DNA from: Vibrio sp. NTOU-M3
Lineage (GTDB): Bacteria > Pseudomonadota > Gammaproteobacteria > Enterobacterales > Vibrionaceae
Direction: 5' to 3'
Length of the DNA: 64,000 nucleotides
Assembly (NCBI RefSeq): GCF_040869035.1
Contig: NZ_CP162100.1
Coordinates: forward strand, 2,914,001 to 2,978,000
The number at the start of each line of letters is the position of its first letter. Positions within the stretch are counted from its first letter, which is position 1. Under the pieces are notes generated by a model. It was not told the DNA's origin and ran no database searches. It saw nothing but the letters and a program-made list of their open reading frames with translations. This document shows positions 52,901-62,417 of the stretch, piece by piece. The position numbers and the translations under genes were made by a program.

Positions 52901-53382
52901 AACCAAGAAACATCGAAACCGCTCTGTTCAAACTGAACGGGTAATTCTGGAGCAATGATCTCCAGCCCCATGGTAATACCACGCAGCTGTAAGGCGATAT
53001 AAGGTAAGATGCCAACCACCGCAATCAAGGTGATCACAACCGCTAACCCTTGAGATTTTCCATAGCGGGCAGCGATAAAGTCAGCAATAGAGGTAATGTG
53101 CTCTCGTTTGGCGACTAAGATAAGACGTGCTAACACGCGCCAACCAAAAGTAAAGACTAAAATCGGGGCAATATAGATAGGCAGGAAAGACCAAGGGTTG
53201 GAGCTGGCTTGCCCTACCGTGCCGTAAAACGTCCACGAGGTACAATACACAGCGATCGATAAACTGTAGATCCATGGCCGCCATTTCGCTAACCATCCTT
53301 TACGTTTATCGCCATACCAAGCGATAAAAAACAGCACGCCCAAATAAAGCAGTGATACGGGAATCACTATCCATCCTTGCAT
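49951..53382 (-). CDS. crbS: CrbS-type hybrid histidine kinase with SSS-transporter domain
   Basis: CrbS senses through a transporter-like domain and works with CrbR to activate acs. The 1143-residue product has, in order, an SSS-like domain of about 13 membrane segments (residues 1-480), a linker/PAS region (RLVAWNQRYLELF, about 640-720), a coiled stretch, the H box AAVSHDLMQPLNAARLF, ATPase boxes (DNGMGIDED, GLGLGLAI) and a C-terminal receiver (LSDYRLDNGRTG, IPKPVKP). The frame opens at 53448, but the first codons lie over a terminator hairpin (53411-53444). I start at ATG 53382 (MQGWIVIPVSLLYLG), which follows GGGGT. Confidence 0.9.
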   Translation of the reverse strand: MQGWIVIPVSLLYLGVLFFIAWYGDKRKGWLAKWRPWIYSLSIAVYCTSWTFYGTVGQASSNPWSFLPIYIAPILVFTFGWRVLARLILVAKREHITSIADFIAARYGKSQGLAVVITLIAVVGILPYIALQLRGITMGLEIIAPELPVQFEQSGFDVSWFVVLALAVFTMLFGTRHIDNTEHHRGMMMAIAFESIIKLVAFLVVGCFILYLALERPDVELSQIAAQTYQSPNVATLLIHTLLTMMAIVCLPRQFHTMVVENERAQDLHTARWLFPLYLVLMGLFVLPIAWVGQALLGSGSADTYVISLPMSVGANDIALLAFLGGTSAASGMVIVSTIALAIMVSNDLVMPLLLRRMRLSQRNHRHFSGLLLVIRRGLILLLLLGAWGFYQALGSIHSLSAIGFLSFAAITQFAPALLGGMYWRQGNRKGVYVGLAFGFTLWLITLMSQTDMLAGDASNNFLLWLITPPPFFHEMGIQSSDWGMLLSITLNAVCYIVVSMFTRSSLSERLQSASFIGTPLPESENMSLYQSRVTVGELEMLASRFVGRNRVRNAFNQYWGQQRETMLPNQQAPSTLIRHTERVLAGVFGASSAKLVLTSALQGRNMQLEEVATIVDEASELYDFSRGLLQGAIEHIGQGIAVVDKQLRLVAWNQRYLELFTFPVGLIQVGRPIADVIRHNAQQGLCGPGDPEDHVRRRIFHLEQGTRHISSRVRPDGRVIEVQGNPMPGGGFVMSFTDITVFRDAEKALKEANETLEERVHARTQELEQLNKQLVAATQRSEHESQSKSRFLAAVSHDLMQPLNAARLFASSLSEVATDDETRKLSTHIESALGAAEDLIGDLLDISRLESGKLDINVHGFALNDVMANLNAEFSALAKQQGIEFTMIPNRLFVQSDPKLLRRVVQNFLTNAFRYSPKGKVVLGARRYQGKVRIDVWDNGMGIDEDKQQEIFEEFNRGTQVRSDQGLGLGLAISKGIAHVLGHQITMRSWPKQGSVFSLVLNRVDEIVPQPMVNTPAASSDLSHLKVLCVDNEADILVGMENLLARWGCDVRTAMDIVQSLKAIDEEWLPDVILSDYRLDNGRTGLEVLQQCKLRFGDRFIGVIISADRTKDMMDGIESNGFSFIPKPVKPLKLRAILNRVA

Positions 53383-53405
53383 TTGATACCCCAGTTTTCT
53401 TCCAT

Positions 53406-53446
53406 AAAAAAACCTCTCCCAAATCTCAGCGTAAGGGAGAGGTTTC
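53406..53446 (-). terminator. Terminator of the MFS gene upstream of crbS
   Basis: On the minus strand AACCTCTCCC and GGGAGAGGTT form ten pairs around a 14-base loop and run into T5. It lies 60 bp past the MFS stop codon and just before crbS. Confidence 0.85.
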
Positions 53447-53505
53447 ATTTAACTATTTATTTGCAACTGAGACAAAGGTTAGTTTTTAATCTCAGATGGT
53501 TGAGC

Positions 53506-54696
53506 TTAATTCTGTGCTTTCGGCTCCGCTTTTGTCAGATCAATATCACTGACTGACGAAGGTTGCGGGTCCACTTTAATGAACAGTGCAATCACACCCA
53601 TTGCTGCCATCGCCCAGAAAACACTTGAGCCATAGTGCTCATAGCCCCAACCACTCAAGGTTGTCATTAACGCGATAAACGCGCCAAGCGGAATCGCATT
53701 GTAGAGTGACTGCAGAGCCACAATCTTGCGCTCTCCCGAGTTTTGAATGTACTGAATCGCTGCGATATGCGCCATTGCAAACGTCACACCATGCAGCAAC
53801 TGGATCACAACTAATGCAGGTAGCGCAGTTGTCGAGGCAATCAGCCCCCAACGTGCGATCACACCAATCGATGCCGCCACAAACAACGCACGCATTGACC
53901 AGCCGCCAAATAGACGCTTACTCAAGGCAAAAATAGCCACTTCAGACACCACACCAAGGCTCCATAGGTAACCGATGATGTCTTCTGAATGACCTGCTTC
54001 TTTCCAGTAAATGGAGCTGAAGCTGTAGTAAGCCGCGTGACTACCTTGGATCAAAGCAACCAAGATCAGGAACTTTACAATCGGCCATTCACGTAGAAGC
54101 TGGGATAACTTCGGACGCTCTACATTACCTTCAGCAGCACTTTTCGGCATTGGGTTGGTGTTGCGCAATGACGCCAGAATAGAAAATGCAACACCCGCTA
54201 ACGCCGTGTAGATGATCATGTCTGTGCCGTATTTCGCCACCATAAAACCAACTACCGTCGAACCTGCGATAAAGGCAACGGAACCCCACAAACGAGTGCG
54301 GCCATAGTCCAGCATTTTTAAGCGGGAATAGTAGTTCGCCATTGAGTCTGACAGCGGAACAATCGGGCCAACACACATGTTGTATAAAATCGTAGCCAAT
54401 GCCATTAGCCAGAAACTACCACCGGTGAAGAAGTGGAATGCGATGAAAATCAGCGACGCGAGACTAAACCAACGCAACGCAGGCATCAGATGTTCTACTT
54501 TGTGAATACGTGGCGTGATCAACATATTCGCCACACAACGCGTCGCAAAGCCAATACCGATTAGCACACCAATATCAGTGGCTGATACGCCTTGGTCTTC
54601 AAACCACAGCGCCCAAAATGGCAAATACACGCCATAGGAAAAAAAGAAGCCGAGAAAGTACTGGGATATCCAGCCATACGGAGAAGGAGAGAACAT
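53506..54696 (-). CDS. MFS transporter, HcaT-like
   Basis: A 396-residue transporter with twelve hydrophobic segments of the MFS_1-like group that includes E. coli HcaT, a putative 3-phenylpropionate carrier. Shown by FGYGVYLPFW-like start (SYGVYLPFWALWFEDQGVSA), NMCVGPIVPLSDSMAN, GRTRLWGSVAFIAG and LQSLYNAIPLGAF. No phenylpropionate genes are near, so the substrate should be left open. It sits upstream of crbS on the same strand but a strong terminator separates them. No good ribosome-binding site precedes the ATG. Confidence 0.82.
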   Translation of the reverse strand: MFSPSPYGWISQYFLGFFFSYGVYLPFWALWFEDQGVSATDIGVLIGIGFATRCVANMLITPRIHKVEHLMPALRWFSLASLIFIAFHFFTGGSFWLMALATILYNMCVGPIVPLSDSMANYYSRLKMLDYGRTRLWGSVAFIAGSTVVGFMVAKYGTDMIIYTALAGVAFSILASLRNTNPMPKSAAEGNVERPKLSQLLREWPIVKFLILVALIQGSHAAYYSFSSIYWKEAGHSEDIIGYLWSLGVVSEVAIFALSKRLFGGWSMRALFVAASIGVIARWGLIASTTALPALVVIQLLHGVTFAMAHIAAIQYIQNSGERKIVALQSLYNAIPLGAFIALMTTLSGWGYEHYGSSVFWAMAAMGVIALFIKVDPQPSSVSDIDLTKAEPKAQN

Positions 54697-54916
54697 CAGC
54701 CAACCTACATAAATTATACGAATAAAAAACGGCGGTATTATCCTCTTTGTGCAAGTGGATAAAAAGGGAATAAAACTCAGATGAGTGTTTCCTTATTCAG
54801 ACAAACACTATTTTTTTGCCTTTTTTACGCGACTAATTCGACCAAAGTCGTCTGGTAAGACAAGCATAATTTGTCACACTAATGGAAACGGTCGTTACAT
54901 CACCGGAGCGTGTAGA

Positions 54917-56743
54917 ATGCCAGATAAATTTAACATGCAGTCCCCTCCATTCGATCGACTCACGCAGGCACAACAAACTAAGCTGCGTTCGTCGTTGGAT
55001 GTCGCCTACTATCGGGAAAAAGACGTGATCCTGATGACTGGTGCAGAAAGTCAACATCTACACATTCTGATCAAAGGCGCCGTCGAAGAACGCGATGAAA
55101 CTGGAAAAGAAGTCTTCGCCCACTACGCCAATGATGATTTATTTGATGTCCGTTCCCTTTTTGAAGGCGCAAGCCGGCACCATTATATAGCGCTAGAAGA
55201 TACCTTATCCTATTTGCTGCCTAAGTCGATTTTTCTCGAGCTATATAATGAAAACGGCCAATTCGCTGCGTATTTCGACAACAACCTAGCACGCCGACAA
55301 GAGTTAATCGAAGCCGCGCAACAACAGCAAAATCTAGCCGAGTTTATTTTAACTAAGGTGGATAAAAGTATTTATCACCCACCGATGATCCTTTCCCATC
55401 AAGAGCCGATCAATGCCGTCACGCGCCAGTTAAAAGAGAACGGTGTCGATTCCGCCTTGATAGAGCTGGATTCGAATGATCCGCGTATCTTGCAACACCC
55501 AAATGAGCTCCCGTATGGCATCGTCACGCGAACCAATATGTTGCATGCGGTGATGCTGGATCAGCACCCTCTTGATACTCCCGTAGGAGAGATAGCAACG
55601 TTTCCAGTTTTTCATGTCGATGATGGTGACTTCCTATTCAATGCCATGATCACCATGACTCGAAATCGGATGAAGCGCGTTATGGTCTGTGATGGTAAAG
55701 AAGCTGTGGGCATGCTCGATATGACCCAGATCCTCAGTGCTTTCTCAACCCATTCCCATGTATTAACTCTGAGCATTGCAAGGGCCAGCAGCATTGAGGA
55801 ATTGGCATTGGCCTCGAACAAACAGCGCCAACTCGTTGAAAGCCTACTCTCTAACGGCATCCGCACACGCTTTATCATGGAACTCATTTCTGCTGTTAAT
55901 GAACAAATTATCGAGAAAGCTTTTGAACTCATTGTTCCCCCGGCCCTTCACGATCACTGTTGTTTGATCGTTTTAGGCTCAGAAGGCCGAGGGGAGCAAA
56001 TTTTAAAAACTGACCAAGACAATGCACTGATCATCGAAGACGTTTTAGAGTGGCCGCAGTGTGCTCAGATCATGGATAACTTTACCCATACGCTTCAACA
56101 ATTGGGTTACCCGCTTTGCCCAGGTAATGTCATGGTCAACAATCCTAAATGGGTTAAATCTCAACATGAATGGATGTCCACCATCTCTGGCTGGGTGCAG
56201 GCCGCCGCACCCGATCAGGTAATGGATCTCGCCATCGTAGCAGACGCCCACGCAGTCGCAGGTAACAGAGACTTGCTGACCCCGATCAGTCAACACCTGC
56301 ACCAGTTAATGACCAATAAAATGCTGGTACTACAAGAATTCACCCGCCCTGCGCTGCAATTCTCAATTCCATTGACACTGTTTGGTAACGTCAAAAAAGA
56401 CAAAGAAGGACTGGATCTCAAACGTGGCGGGATTTTCCCGATAGTACATGGCATCCGTGCACTCGCATTGGAATATGCGGTGAGTGAAAAAAACACCTTC
56501 GACCGAATTGAAGTATTGCGCCAGAAACGAATTCTTGAACCAGACACTGCCGATAATCTCAGCGAAGCACTGAAACTCTTTTTCAAGCTGCGCCTTGCAC
56601 AACAACTGTCTCATCAACACAGTCACAACCGCATCGACCTCAAAACACTGGAACGAACTGAACGTGACTTACTGCGTCATAGTCTGCACGTCGTGAAAAA
56701 ATTCAAACAGTTCCTTGGTTACCACTATCAAATTCGTGATTGA
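54917..56743 (+). CDS. cNMP-binding/CBS/DUF294 nucleotidyltransferase-like protein
   Basis: A 608-residue cytoplasmic protein with four parts: a cyclic-nucleotide-binding fold (about residues 15-125), a pair of CBS domains (about 150-275), a DUF294 nucleotidyltransferase domain with GSEGRGEQ and KTDQDNALI near 345-365, and a DUF294 C-terminal helical domain ending KKFKQFLGYHYQIRD. The nucleotidyltransferase part resembles the GlnD uridylyltransferase head, so it may modify a protein or small molecule; this is unproven. ATG 54917 follows GGAGCG and matches the family start. It is followed after 8 bp by a DEDD exonuclease, and the pair sits between crbS and acs. Confidence 0.85.
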   Translation: MPDKFNMQSPPFDRLTQAQQTKLRSSLDVAYYREKDVILMTGAESQHLHILIKGAVEERDETGKEVFAHYANDDLFDVRSLFEGASRHHYIALEDTLSYLLPKSIFLELYNENGQFAAYFDNNLARRQELIEAAQQQQNLAEFILTKVDKSIYHPPMILSHQEPINAVTRQLKENGVDSALIELDSNDPRILQHPNELPYGIVTRTNMLHAVMLDQHPLDTPVGEIATFPVFHVDDGDFLFNAMITMTRNRMKRVMVCDGKEAVGMLDMTQILSAFSTHSHVLTLSIARASSIEELALASNKQRQLVESLLSNGIRTRFIMELISAVNEQIIEKAFELIVPPALHDHCCLIVLGSEGRGEQILKTDQDNALIIEDVLEWPQCAQIMDNFTHTLQQLGYPLCPGNVMVNNPKWVKSQHEWMSTISGWVQAAAPDQVMDLAIVADAHAVAGNRDLLTPISQHLHQLMTNKMLVLQEFTRPALQFSIPLTLFGNVKKDKEGLDLKRGGIFPIVHGIRALALEYAVSEKNTFDRIEVLRQKRILEPDTADNLSEALKLFFKLRLAQQLSHQHSHNRIDLKTLERTERDLLRHSLHVVKKFKQFLGYHYQIRD

Positions 56744-56751
56744 GGTATTTT

Positions 56752-57384
56752 ATGAATTGGCTAACAAGAAAACTTTGGTATATCAAACTCAAAAACTCAC
56801 CATATCGCCCATTATTTGGGGCCGTCGCTAAGGGTGAATATGTCTCACTCGATTGTGAAACCACCAGCTTAGACCCTAACCGAGCCGAATTGGTCACCAT
56901 TGCCGCCACCAAAATTATCGATAATCGCATCATCACCAGCGCCCCATTTGAAGTCCATCTGCGCGCACCGCAATCACTCGACTCTGGCTCGGTCAAAATT
57001 CACCATATACGGCACCAAGACCTAGTGGATGGAATTGATGAGAAACAAGCCTTAATTCAACTACTGGCATTTATTGGCAATCGTCCTTTAGTCGGCTACC
57101 ATATTCGTTATGACAAAAAGATCCTCGATCTCGCTTGTCGTCGTCATTTAGGCTTCCCATTACCTAACCCCTTGGTAGAAGTGAGTCAGATTTATCATGA
57201 CAAGCTCGAACGTCATCTACCCAATGCCTATTTTGATTTAAGTCTGGACGCAATTTGTAAACATCTCGACCTACCACTACAAAGCAAACACGATGCACTG
57301 CAAGATGCTATTGCCGCCGCTTTGGTCTTTGTCCGCCTAACAAAAGGTGATCTTCCCCACATAAACTTCCCTTATACCCGCTAA
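56752..57384 (+). CDS. DEDDh 3'-5' exonuclease (DnaQ/RNase T-like)
   Basis: A 210-residue protein with the RNase T/DnaQ fold: ExoI DCETTSLDP at about residue 34, ExoII with VGYHIRYDKKILD near 115, and ExoIII with KHDALQDAIAAALVF near 180. Start ATG 56752 has GAGG seven bases before it, formed by the stop region of the gene upstream, so the two are surely co-transcribed. It has no other domain. DNA or RNA as substrate cannot be told from the sequence. The pairing with a DUF294 protein recurs beside acs in other gammaproteobacteria as far as I know. Confidence 0.88.
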   Translation: MNWLTRKLWYIKLKNSPYRPLFGAVAKGEYVSLDCETTSLDPNRAELVTIAATKIIDNRIITSAPFEVHLRAPQSLDSGSVKIHHIRHQDLVDGIDEKQALIQLLAFIGNRPLVGYHIRYDKKILDLACRRHLGFPLPNPLVEVSQIYHDKLERHLPNAYFDLSLDAICKHLDLPLQSKHDALQDAIAAALVFVRLTKGDLPHINFPYTR

Positions 57385-57583
57385 CAACAGATCCGATCTG
57401 CGTCTCAGAACAAAGCATAACTCTTTATATTTCCAGCATATTCATCTCTCTCATCCTAAAGTCTAATTGTGGATTCATGCCGTGTGGCAGAGAGTTATAC
57501 CCATATGGACATTCCGAGGATGCGCATCAAGCCATCAGGAAACTTGCTCAGTTCACAAGGCATTCGGCACAAGGAGAGAAGCA

Positions 57584-59536
57584 ATGAGTGAAGCCCACGT
57601 TTATCCGGTAAAAGAAAATATTAAAGCAAACACCCACGCGGATAATGAAACTTATCTAGCCATGTACCAACAGTCTGTGCGTGATCCAGAGGGCTTCTGG
57701 GCCGAGCATGGAAAAATCGTTGATTGGATTAAACCGTTCACCCAAGTCAAAAATACCTCATTCGATACAGGTCACGTTGATATTCGCTGGTTTGAAGACG
57801 GCACTCTAAATGTGTCAGCAAACTGTATCGACCGCCATCTCGCGGAGCGTGGCGATGATGTTGCTATCATCTGGGAAGGCGATGATCCAGCAGACGATAA
57901 AACATTGACATTTAATGAGCTGCATAAAGAAGTGTGTAAGTTCTCGAACGCACTAAAAGAGCAAGGGGTACATAAAGGCGATGTAGTTTGCCTTTATATG
58001 CCAATGGTGCCTGAAGCAGCGATTGCCATGTTGGCATGTACTCGTATTGGCGCTGTACATACGGTGGTCTTCGGTGGTTTCTCACCAGAAGCCCTATCCG
58101 GCCGTATCATCGATTCTGATGCGAAAGTCGTGATCACTGCCGATGAAGGGGTTCGTGGAGGCCGTGCCGTTCCTTTGAAAAAGAATGTAGATGAAGCGCT
58201 AACCAACCCAGAAGTCAAAACCATCAACAAAGTTGTGGTACTGAAACGCACCGGTGGTGACGTTGAGTGGCATTCACACCGCGATGTTTGGTGGCATGAA
58301 GCGACTGCGAATGTTTCTGAAGATTGCCCACCAGAAGAGATGAAAGCAGAAGACCCACTTTTCATTCTGTACACGTCAGGGTCAACAGGCAAGCCAAAAG
58401 GCGTACTGCACACAACGGGTGGCTATTTGGTTTACGCTACAATGACGTTTAAGTATGTTTTCGATTATCAGGAAGGGGAAACATTCTGGTGTACTGCTGA
58501 TGTTGGCTGGATCACAGGCCACACTTACCTCATTTATGGCCCACTCGCCAATGGCGCAAAAACTATTTTGTTTGAAGGCGTGCCAAACTACCCAAGCACC
58601 GCTCGCATGAGTGAAGTGGTCGATAAACACCAAGTGAACATCCTTTATACGGCTCCAACCGCGATTCGCGCTCTGATGGCAAAAGGCAATGAAGCTGTTG
58701 AAGGAACATCTCGTTCTAGCCTACGTGTCATGGGTTCGGTTGGTGAACCCATCAACCCTGAAGCGTGGGAGTGGTACTACAAAACCATAGGTAATGAGCA
58801 ATCTCCGATTGTTGATACATGGTGGCAAACCGAAACGGGTGGTATTTTGATTGCGCCACTACCAGGGGCAACGGATCTAAAACCGGGCTCAGCAACACGT
58901 CCATTCTTTGGTGTTCAGCCAGCACTTGTCGATAACATGGGCAACATCATCGAAGAGACCGCAGCAGAAGGAAACTTGGTCATTCTTGATTCATGGCCTG
59001 GCCAAATGCGCACGGTTTATGGTGACCATGAACGCTTTGAACAGACTTACTTCTCAACCTTTAAAGGCATGTATTTTACCAGTGACGGTGCACGCCGTGA
59101 TGAAGACGGATACTACTGGATCACAGGTCGTGTTGATGATGTATTGAATGTCTCAGGTCACCGTATGGGTACGGCTGAAATAGAATCGGCACTAGTAGCA
59201 CACTCCAAAATTGCCGAAGCAGCAATCGTCGGGATCCCACACGATATTAAAGGTCAGGCGATCTACGCTTATATCACTCTGAATGATGGCGAGATCCCAA
59301 GCGCAGAGCTGCATAAGGAAGTAAAAGACTGGGTACGTAAAGAAATAGGTCCAATTGCGACACCAGACGTCCTGCACTGGACTGACTCCCTGCCAAAAAC
59401 TCGTTCAGGTAAGATCATGCGTCGTATCCTACGTAAGATCGCAACCGGTGATACCAGTAACTTGGGTGATACCTCAACGCTGGCAGACCCAAGTGTGGTT
59501 GATAAACTGATCGCAGAGAAAGCCGAACTGGTTTAA
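57584..59536 (+). CDS. acs: Acetyl-CoA synthetase
   Basis: Acs activates acetate to acetyl-CoA with ATP, the high-affinity scavenging route of the acetate switch. The 650-residue product (E. coli 652) starts [16 protein letters not shown] after AAGGAGAG. It has the P-loop [29 protein letters not shown], the hinge region [20 protein letters not shown], and the acetylation-regulated Lys in [16 protein letters not shown]. The 199-bp upstream region probably binds CrbR, but I could not define a promoter. A terminator follows at once. Confidence 0.98.
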   Translation: MSEAHVYPVKENIKANTHADNETYLAMYQQSVRDPEGFWAEHGKIVDWIKPFTQVKNTSFDTGHVDIRWFEDGTLNVSANCIDRHLAERGDDVAIIWEGDDPADDKTLTFNELHKEVCKFSNALKEQGVHKGDVVCLYMPMVPEAAIAMLACTRIGAVHTVVFGGFSPEALSGRIIDSDAKVVITADEGVRGGRAVPLKKNVDEALTNPEVKTINKVVVLKRTGGDVEWHSHRDVWWHEATANVSEDCPPEEMKAEDPLFILYTSGSTGKPKGVLHTTGGYLVYATMTFKYVFDYQEGETFWCTADVGWITGHTYLIYGPLANGAKTILFEGVPNYPSTARMSEVVDKHQVNILYTAPTAIRALMAKGNEAVEGTSRSSLRVMGSVGEPINPEAWEWYYKTIGNEQSPIVDTWWQTETGGILIAPLPGATDLKPGSATRPFFGVQPALVDNMGNIIEETAAEGNLVILDSWPGQMRTVYGDHERFEQTYFSTFKGMYFTSDGARRDEDGYYWITGRVDDVLNVSGHRMGTAEIESALVAHSKIAEAAIVGIPHDIKGQAIYAYITLNDGEIPSAELHKEVKDWVRKEIGPIATPDVLHWTDSLPKTRSGKIMRRILRKIATGDTSNLGDTSTLADPSVVDKLIAEKAELV

Positions 59537-59560
59537 ATCGAAGAGCATCACGCTCCTGTC

Positions 59561-59589
59561 ATGCCGCCACTTCATGTGGCGGCTTTTTT
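59561..59589 (+). terminator. acs terminator
   Basis: GCCGCCAC, loop TTCAT and GTGGCGGC followed by T6. Confidence 0.9.
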
Positions 59590-59890
59590 ATTTCCGCAAT
59601 TTACCGTCATGCTGACACTAACTGTCTACTCCTTAAGAATAATTCCCACTTTCGCACATTTTTAACCACACATTAGTCATGGTTAATTGTTTTTTTGTTA
59701 TCTTGGTTACAAAAATCAGCTCTGCAATCGGGAGATTAGACCAGTAATTTGCTGCGATTTGCGTTGAATTAGCTATAATCTGGGTCTATTTAGTAATATT
59801 GGCTAACTTTTAATACAAAAAATTAGCCTGAATACCCGATAATATGGGAATATTCCAGTTCGTATCACGAAATAGGAAGTTGTCGACACA
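59590..59890 (+). other. aroQ-accBC upstream region
   Basis: About 300 bp of AT-rich DNA with no gene. It contains an inverted repeat TTAACCA/TGGTTAA (59662-59686) leading into a T-run, a TATAAT (59774-59779) with only a TTGCTG at a long 19-bp spacing as -35, and a palindrome GGAATATTCC about 35 bp before aroQ. E. coli accBC also has a long leader. Confidence 0.5.
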
Positions 59891-60340
59891 ATGGCTGCAA
59901 AATCACGAATTCTTGTCCTAAATGGTCCTAATCTTAATCTTTTAGGGTTACGCGAACCGGCACATTACGGTTCTCAAACTCTTGATCAGATCATCGACAA
60001 GCTAAAAGAACAAGCGAATCAGGCCGATGTTGAATTAGAACATCTTCAGTCCAATCGTGAGTATGAACTGATTGAAGCAATCCATGCCAATTATGGTAAA
60101 GCCGATTTTATTATTATAAATCCAGCTGCTTTTACCCATACCAGCGTTGCATTACGTGATGCCCTGCTTGGTGTTGCTATCCCATTTATCGAAGTGCACT
60201 TATCGAATGTGCACGCCCGTGAACCATTTCGTCATCACTCCTACCTGTCTGATAAAGCGCAAGGAGTGATTTGCGGCTTGGGCGCACAAGGTTATGAATT
60301 CGCTCTGTCTGCTGCCATAAACCATTTGCAGACACAGTAA
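59891..60340 (+). CDS. aroQ: Type II 3-dehydroquinate dehydratase
   Basis: AroQ removes water from 3-dehydroquinate in the shikimate pathway. The 149-residue product forms the flavodoxin-like dodecameric type II enzyme: [19 protein letters not shown] with catalytic Tyr26 and Arg21, [17 protein letters not shown], and [23 protein letters not shown] site precedes the ATG. It lies just before accBC, a common arrangement in vibrios and pseudomonads, and is probably co-transcribed with them. Confidence 0.97.
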   Translation: MAAKSRILVLNGPNLNLLGLREPAHYGSQTLDQIIDKLKEQANQADVELEHLQSNREYELIEAIHANYGKADFIIINPAAFTHTSVALRDALLGVAIPFIEVHLSNVHAREPFRHHSYLSDKAQGVICGLGAQGYEFALSAAINHLQTQ

Positions 60341-60401
60341 CACAACACACTCTGCAGCCCAGTAAGGGCTGTCTTATTCACAAGATAAAAGAGAAAGAAA
60401 C

Positions 60402-60860
60402 ATGGATATCCGTAAAATCAAGAAGCTTATCGAGTTAGTTGAAGAGTCTGGCATTGCTGAGCTAGAAATCTCTGAAGGTGAAGAGTCTGTACGCATCAGC
60501 CGTAATGGTGTAGCTGCAGCGGCGGCACCTGTTCAGTACGCGCCTGCACCTGTAGCGGCACCAGCACCAACTGCGGCGGCAGCACCGGTAGCAGAAGCAA
60601 CAGCACCTGCAGCGGCGGCTCCAACTGGCCACCAAGTTCTTTCTCCAATGGTAGGTACTTTCTACCGTTCTCCAAGTCCAGACGCGAAATCTTTCATCGA
60701 AGTTGGTCAATCAGTTAACGCTGGCGACACGCTATGTATCGTTGAAGCAATGAAAATGATGAACCAAATCGAAGCTGACAAGTCTGGTGTTGTTACCGCT
60801 ATCCTAGTTGAAGACGGCCAACCAGTTGAATTCGACCAACCACTTGTTGTTATCGAATAA
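60402..60860 (+). CDS. accB: Biotin carboxyl carrier protein of acetyl-CoA carboxylase
   Basis: AccB carries carboxybiotin between AccC and the AccAD transferase in the first step of fatty acid synthesis. The 152-residue product has an N-terminal dimerisation part ([17 protein letters not shown]), an Ala/Pro-rich flexible linker (about residues 37-75), and the biotinyl domain with Lys118 in EAMKMM. The repetitive Ala/Pro linker codons use GCA, GCG and CCA mixed, with no recent repeat expansion obvious. It starts 62 bp after aroQ. Confidence 0.98.
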   Translation: MDIRKIKKLIELVEESGIAELEISEGEESVRISRNGVAAAAAPVQYAPAPVAAPAPTAAAAPVAEATAPAAAAPTGHQVLSPMVGTFYRSPSPDAKSFIEVGQSVNAGDTLCIVEAMKMMNQIEADKSGVVTAILVEDGQPVEFDQPLVVIE

Positions 60861-60875
60861 TAGAGGCTCTCTCTT

Positions 60876-62219
60876 ATGCTAGATAAATTAGTCATCGCGA
60901 ACCGAGGTGAAATTGCACTTCGAATTCTTCGCGCATGTAAAGAACTAGGTATTAAAACGGTCGCTGTTCACTCAACAGCTGACCGTGACCTAAAACACGT
61001 ACTGCTTGCAGACGAAGCAATCTGTATCGGCCCTGCTCGTGGTATCGACAGCTACCTAAACATTCCTCGCATCATTTCTGCTGCAGAAGTGACTGGCGCA
61101 GTAGCAATCCACCCGGGTTACGGCTTCCTGTCAGAAAACGCAGATTTTGCTGAGCAAGTTGAGCGCAGCGGCTTCATCTTCGTTGGCCCTAAAGCTGACA
61201 CTATTCGCATGATGGGTGACAAAGTGTCAGCAATCACTGCAATGAAGAAAGCGGGCGTTCCTTGTGTACCAGGTTCTGACGGTCCACTGGACGACGACGA
61301 AGCGAAAAACAAAGCACATGCTAAACGTATTGGCTACCCAGTAATCATCAAAGCTTCTGGCGGCGGCGGTGGTCGTGGTATGCGTGTTGTTCGCTCTGAA
61401 GGTGAACTCGTTGAAGCAATCGCAATGACTCGTGCCGAAGCAAAAGCGGCATTCAACAACGACATGGTTTACATGGAGAAATTCCTAGAAAACCCTCGTC
61501 ACGTTGAAGTTCAGGTGATTGCTGACGGCCAAGGTGGTGCTATCCACCTAGGTGAGCGCGACTGTTCAATGCAACGTCGTCACCAGAAAGTTGTTGAAGA
61601 AGCACCAGCTCCAGGTATCACTGAAGAGATGCGTAAGTACATCGGTGAACGTTGTACTCGTGCATGTATCGAGATCGGTTACCGCGGTGCAGGTACTTTT
61701 GAATTCCTATACGAAAATGGCGAGTTCTACTTCATCGAAATGAACACCCGTATTCAGGTAGAGCACCCAGTAACAGAAATGGTAACTGGTGTTGACCTTA
61801 TCAAAGAACAACTACGCGTAGCAGCGGGCCAACCCCTGTCGTTCACTCAAGATGACATTAAGATCCGCGGCCATGCGATTGAGTGTCGTATCAACGCAGA
61901 AGACCCAGAGCGCTTCCTACCATCACCAGGTAAGATCGAACGCTTCCACGCTCCAGGCGGCATGGGTGTTCGTTGGGAATCACACATCTACACGGGTTAC
62001 ACAGTGCCACCTCACTACGATTCAATGATCGGCAAACTGATCACATTCGGTGAGAATCGTGACGTTGCGATTGCACGCATGAAAAACGCACTGGGTGAGA
62101 TGATTGTTGAAGGTATTAAGACGAACGTCCCTCTACAAGAAAGCATTATGAATGATGAAAACTTCCAACACGGTGGTGCCAACATTCATTACCTAGAGAA
62201 GAAACTCGGTCTACAGTAA
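60876..62219 (+). CDS. accC: Biotin carboxylase subunit of acetyl-CoA carboxylase
   Basis: AccC carboxylates biotin on AccB with ATP and bicarbonate. The 447-residue product is full length and shows the ATP-grasp features: [12 protein letters not shown] at the start, the Gly-rich loop [12 protein letters not shown] near residue 160, and [14 protein letters not shown] near 285 with the catalytic Glu and Arg. It follows accB by 15 bp. Its terminator lies 20 bp after the stop codon. Confidence 0.98.
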   Translation: MLDKLVIANRGEIALRILRACKELGIKTVAVHSTADRDLKHVLLADEAICIGPARGIDSYLNIPRIISAAEVTGAVAIHPGYGFLSENADFAEQVERSGFIFVGPKADTIRMMGDKVSAITAMKKAGVPCVPGSDGPLDDDEAKNKAHAKRIGYPVIIKASGGGGGRGMRVVRSEGELVEAIAMTRAEAKAAFNNDMVYMEKFLENPRHVEVQVIADGQGGAIHLGERDCSMQRRHQKVVEEAPAPGITEEMRKYIGERCTRACIEIGYRGAGTFEFLYENGEFYFIEMNTRIQVEHPVTEMVTGVDLIKEQLRVAAGQPLSFTQDDIKIRGHAIECRINAEDPERFLPSPGKIERFHAPGGMGVRWESHIYTGYTVPPHYDSMIGKLITFGENRDVAIARMKNALGEMIVEGIKTNVPLQESIMNDENFQHGGANIHYLEKKLGLQ

Positions 62220-62240
62220 GCGTTACTGTTATTCTTACTC

Positions 62241-62268
62241 AAAATGCCCACTTCGGTGGGCATTTTTT
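62241..62268 (+). terminator. accC terminator
   Basis: AAAATGCCCAC, TTCG tetraloop and GTGGGCATTTTTT. Confidence 0.92.
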
Positions 62269-62417
62269 ATTTATAGCCTTATCTAAATAAGCCTTTGTTC
62301 TACCTACATTTCACACATTAAAGCTCAGAATTTCAATGTAACTAACCACAATATTTTCTGATCTTTCTAAACTGAGTGGCGTATTTGTCAGTACCAATAC
62401 TCGACAAGGAAACCACC

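Noticed and set aside
60490..60640. Tandem repeat in accB
   Set aside because: The Ala/Pro-rich linker gives a repetitive look, but it is the normal flexible linker of biotin carrier proteins and the DNA units are not exact.
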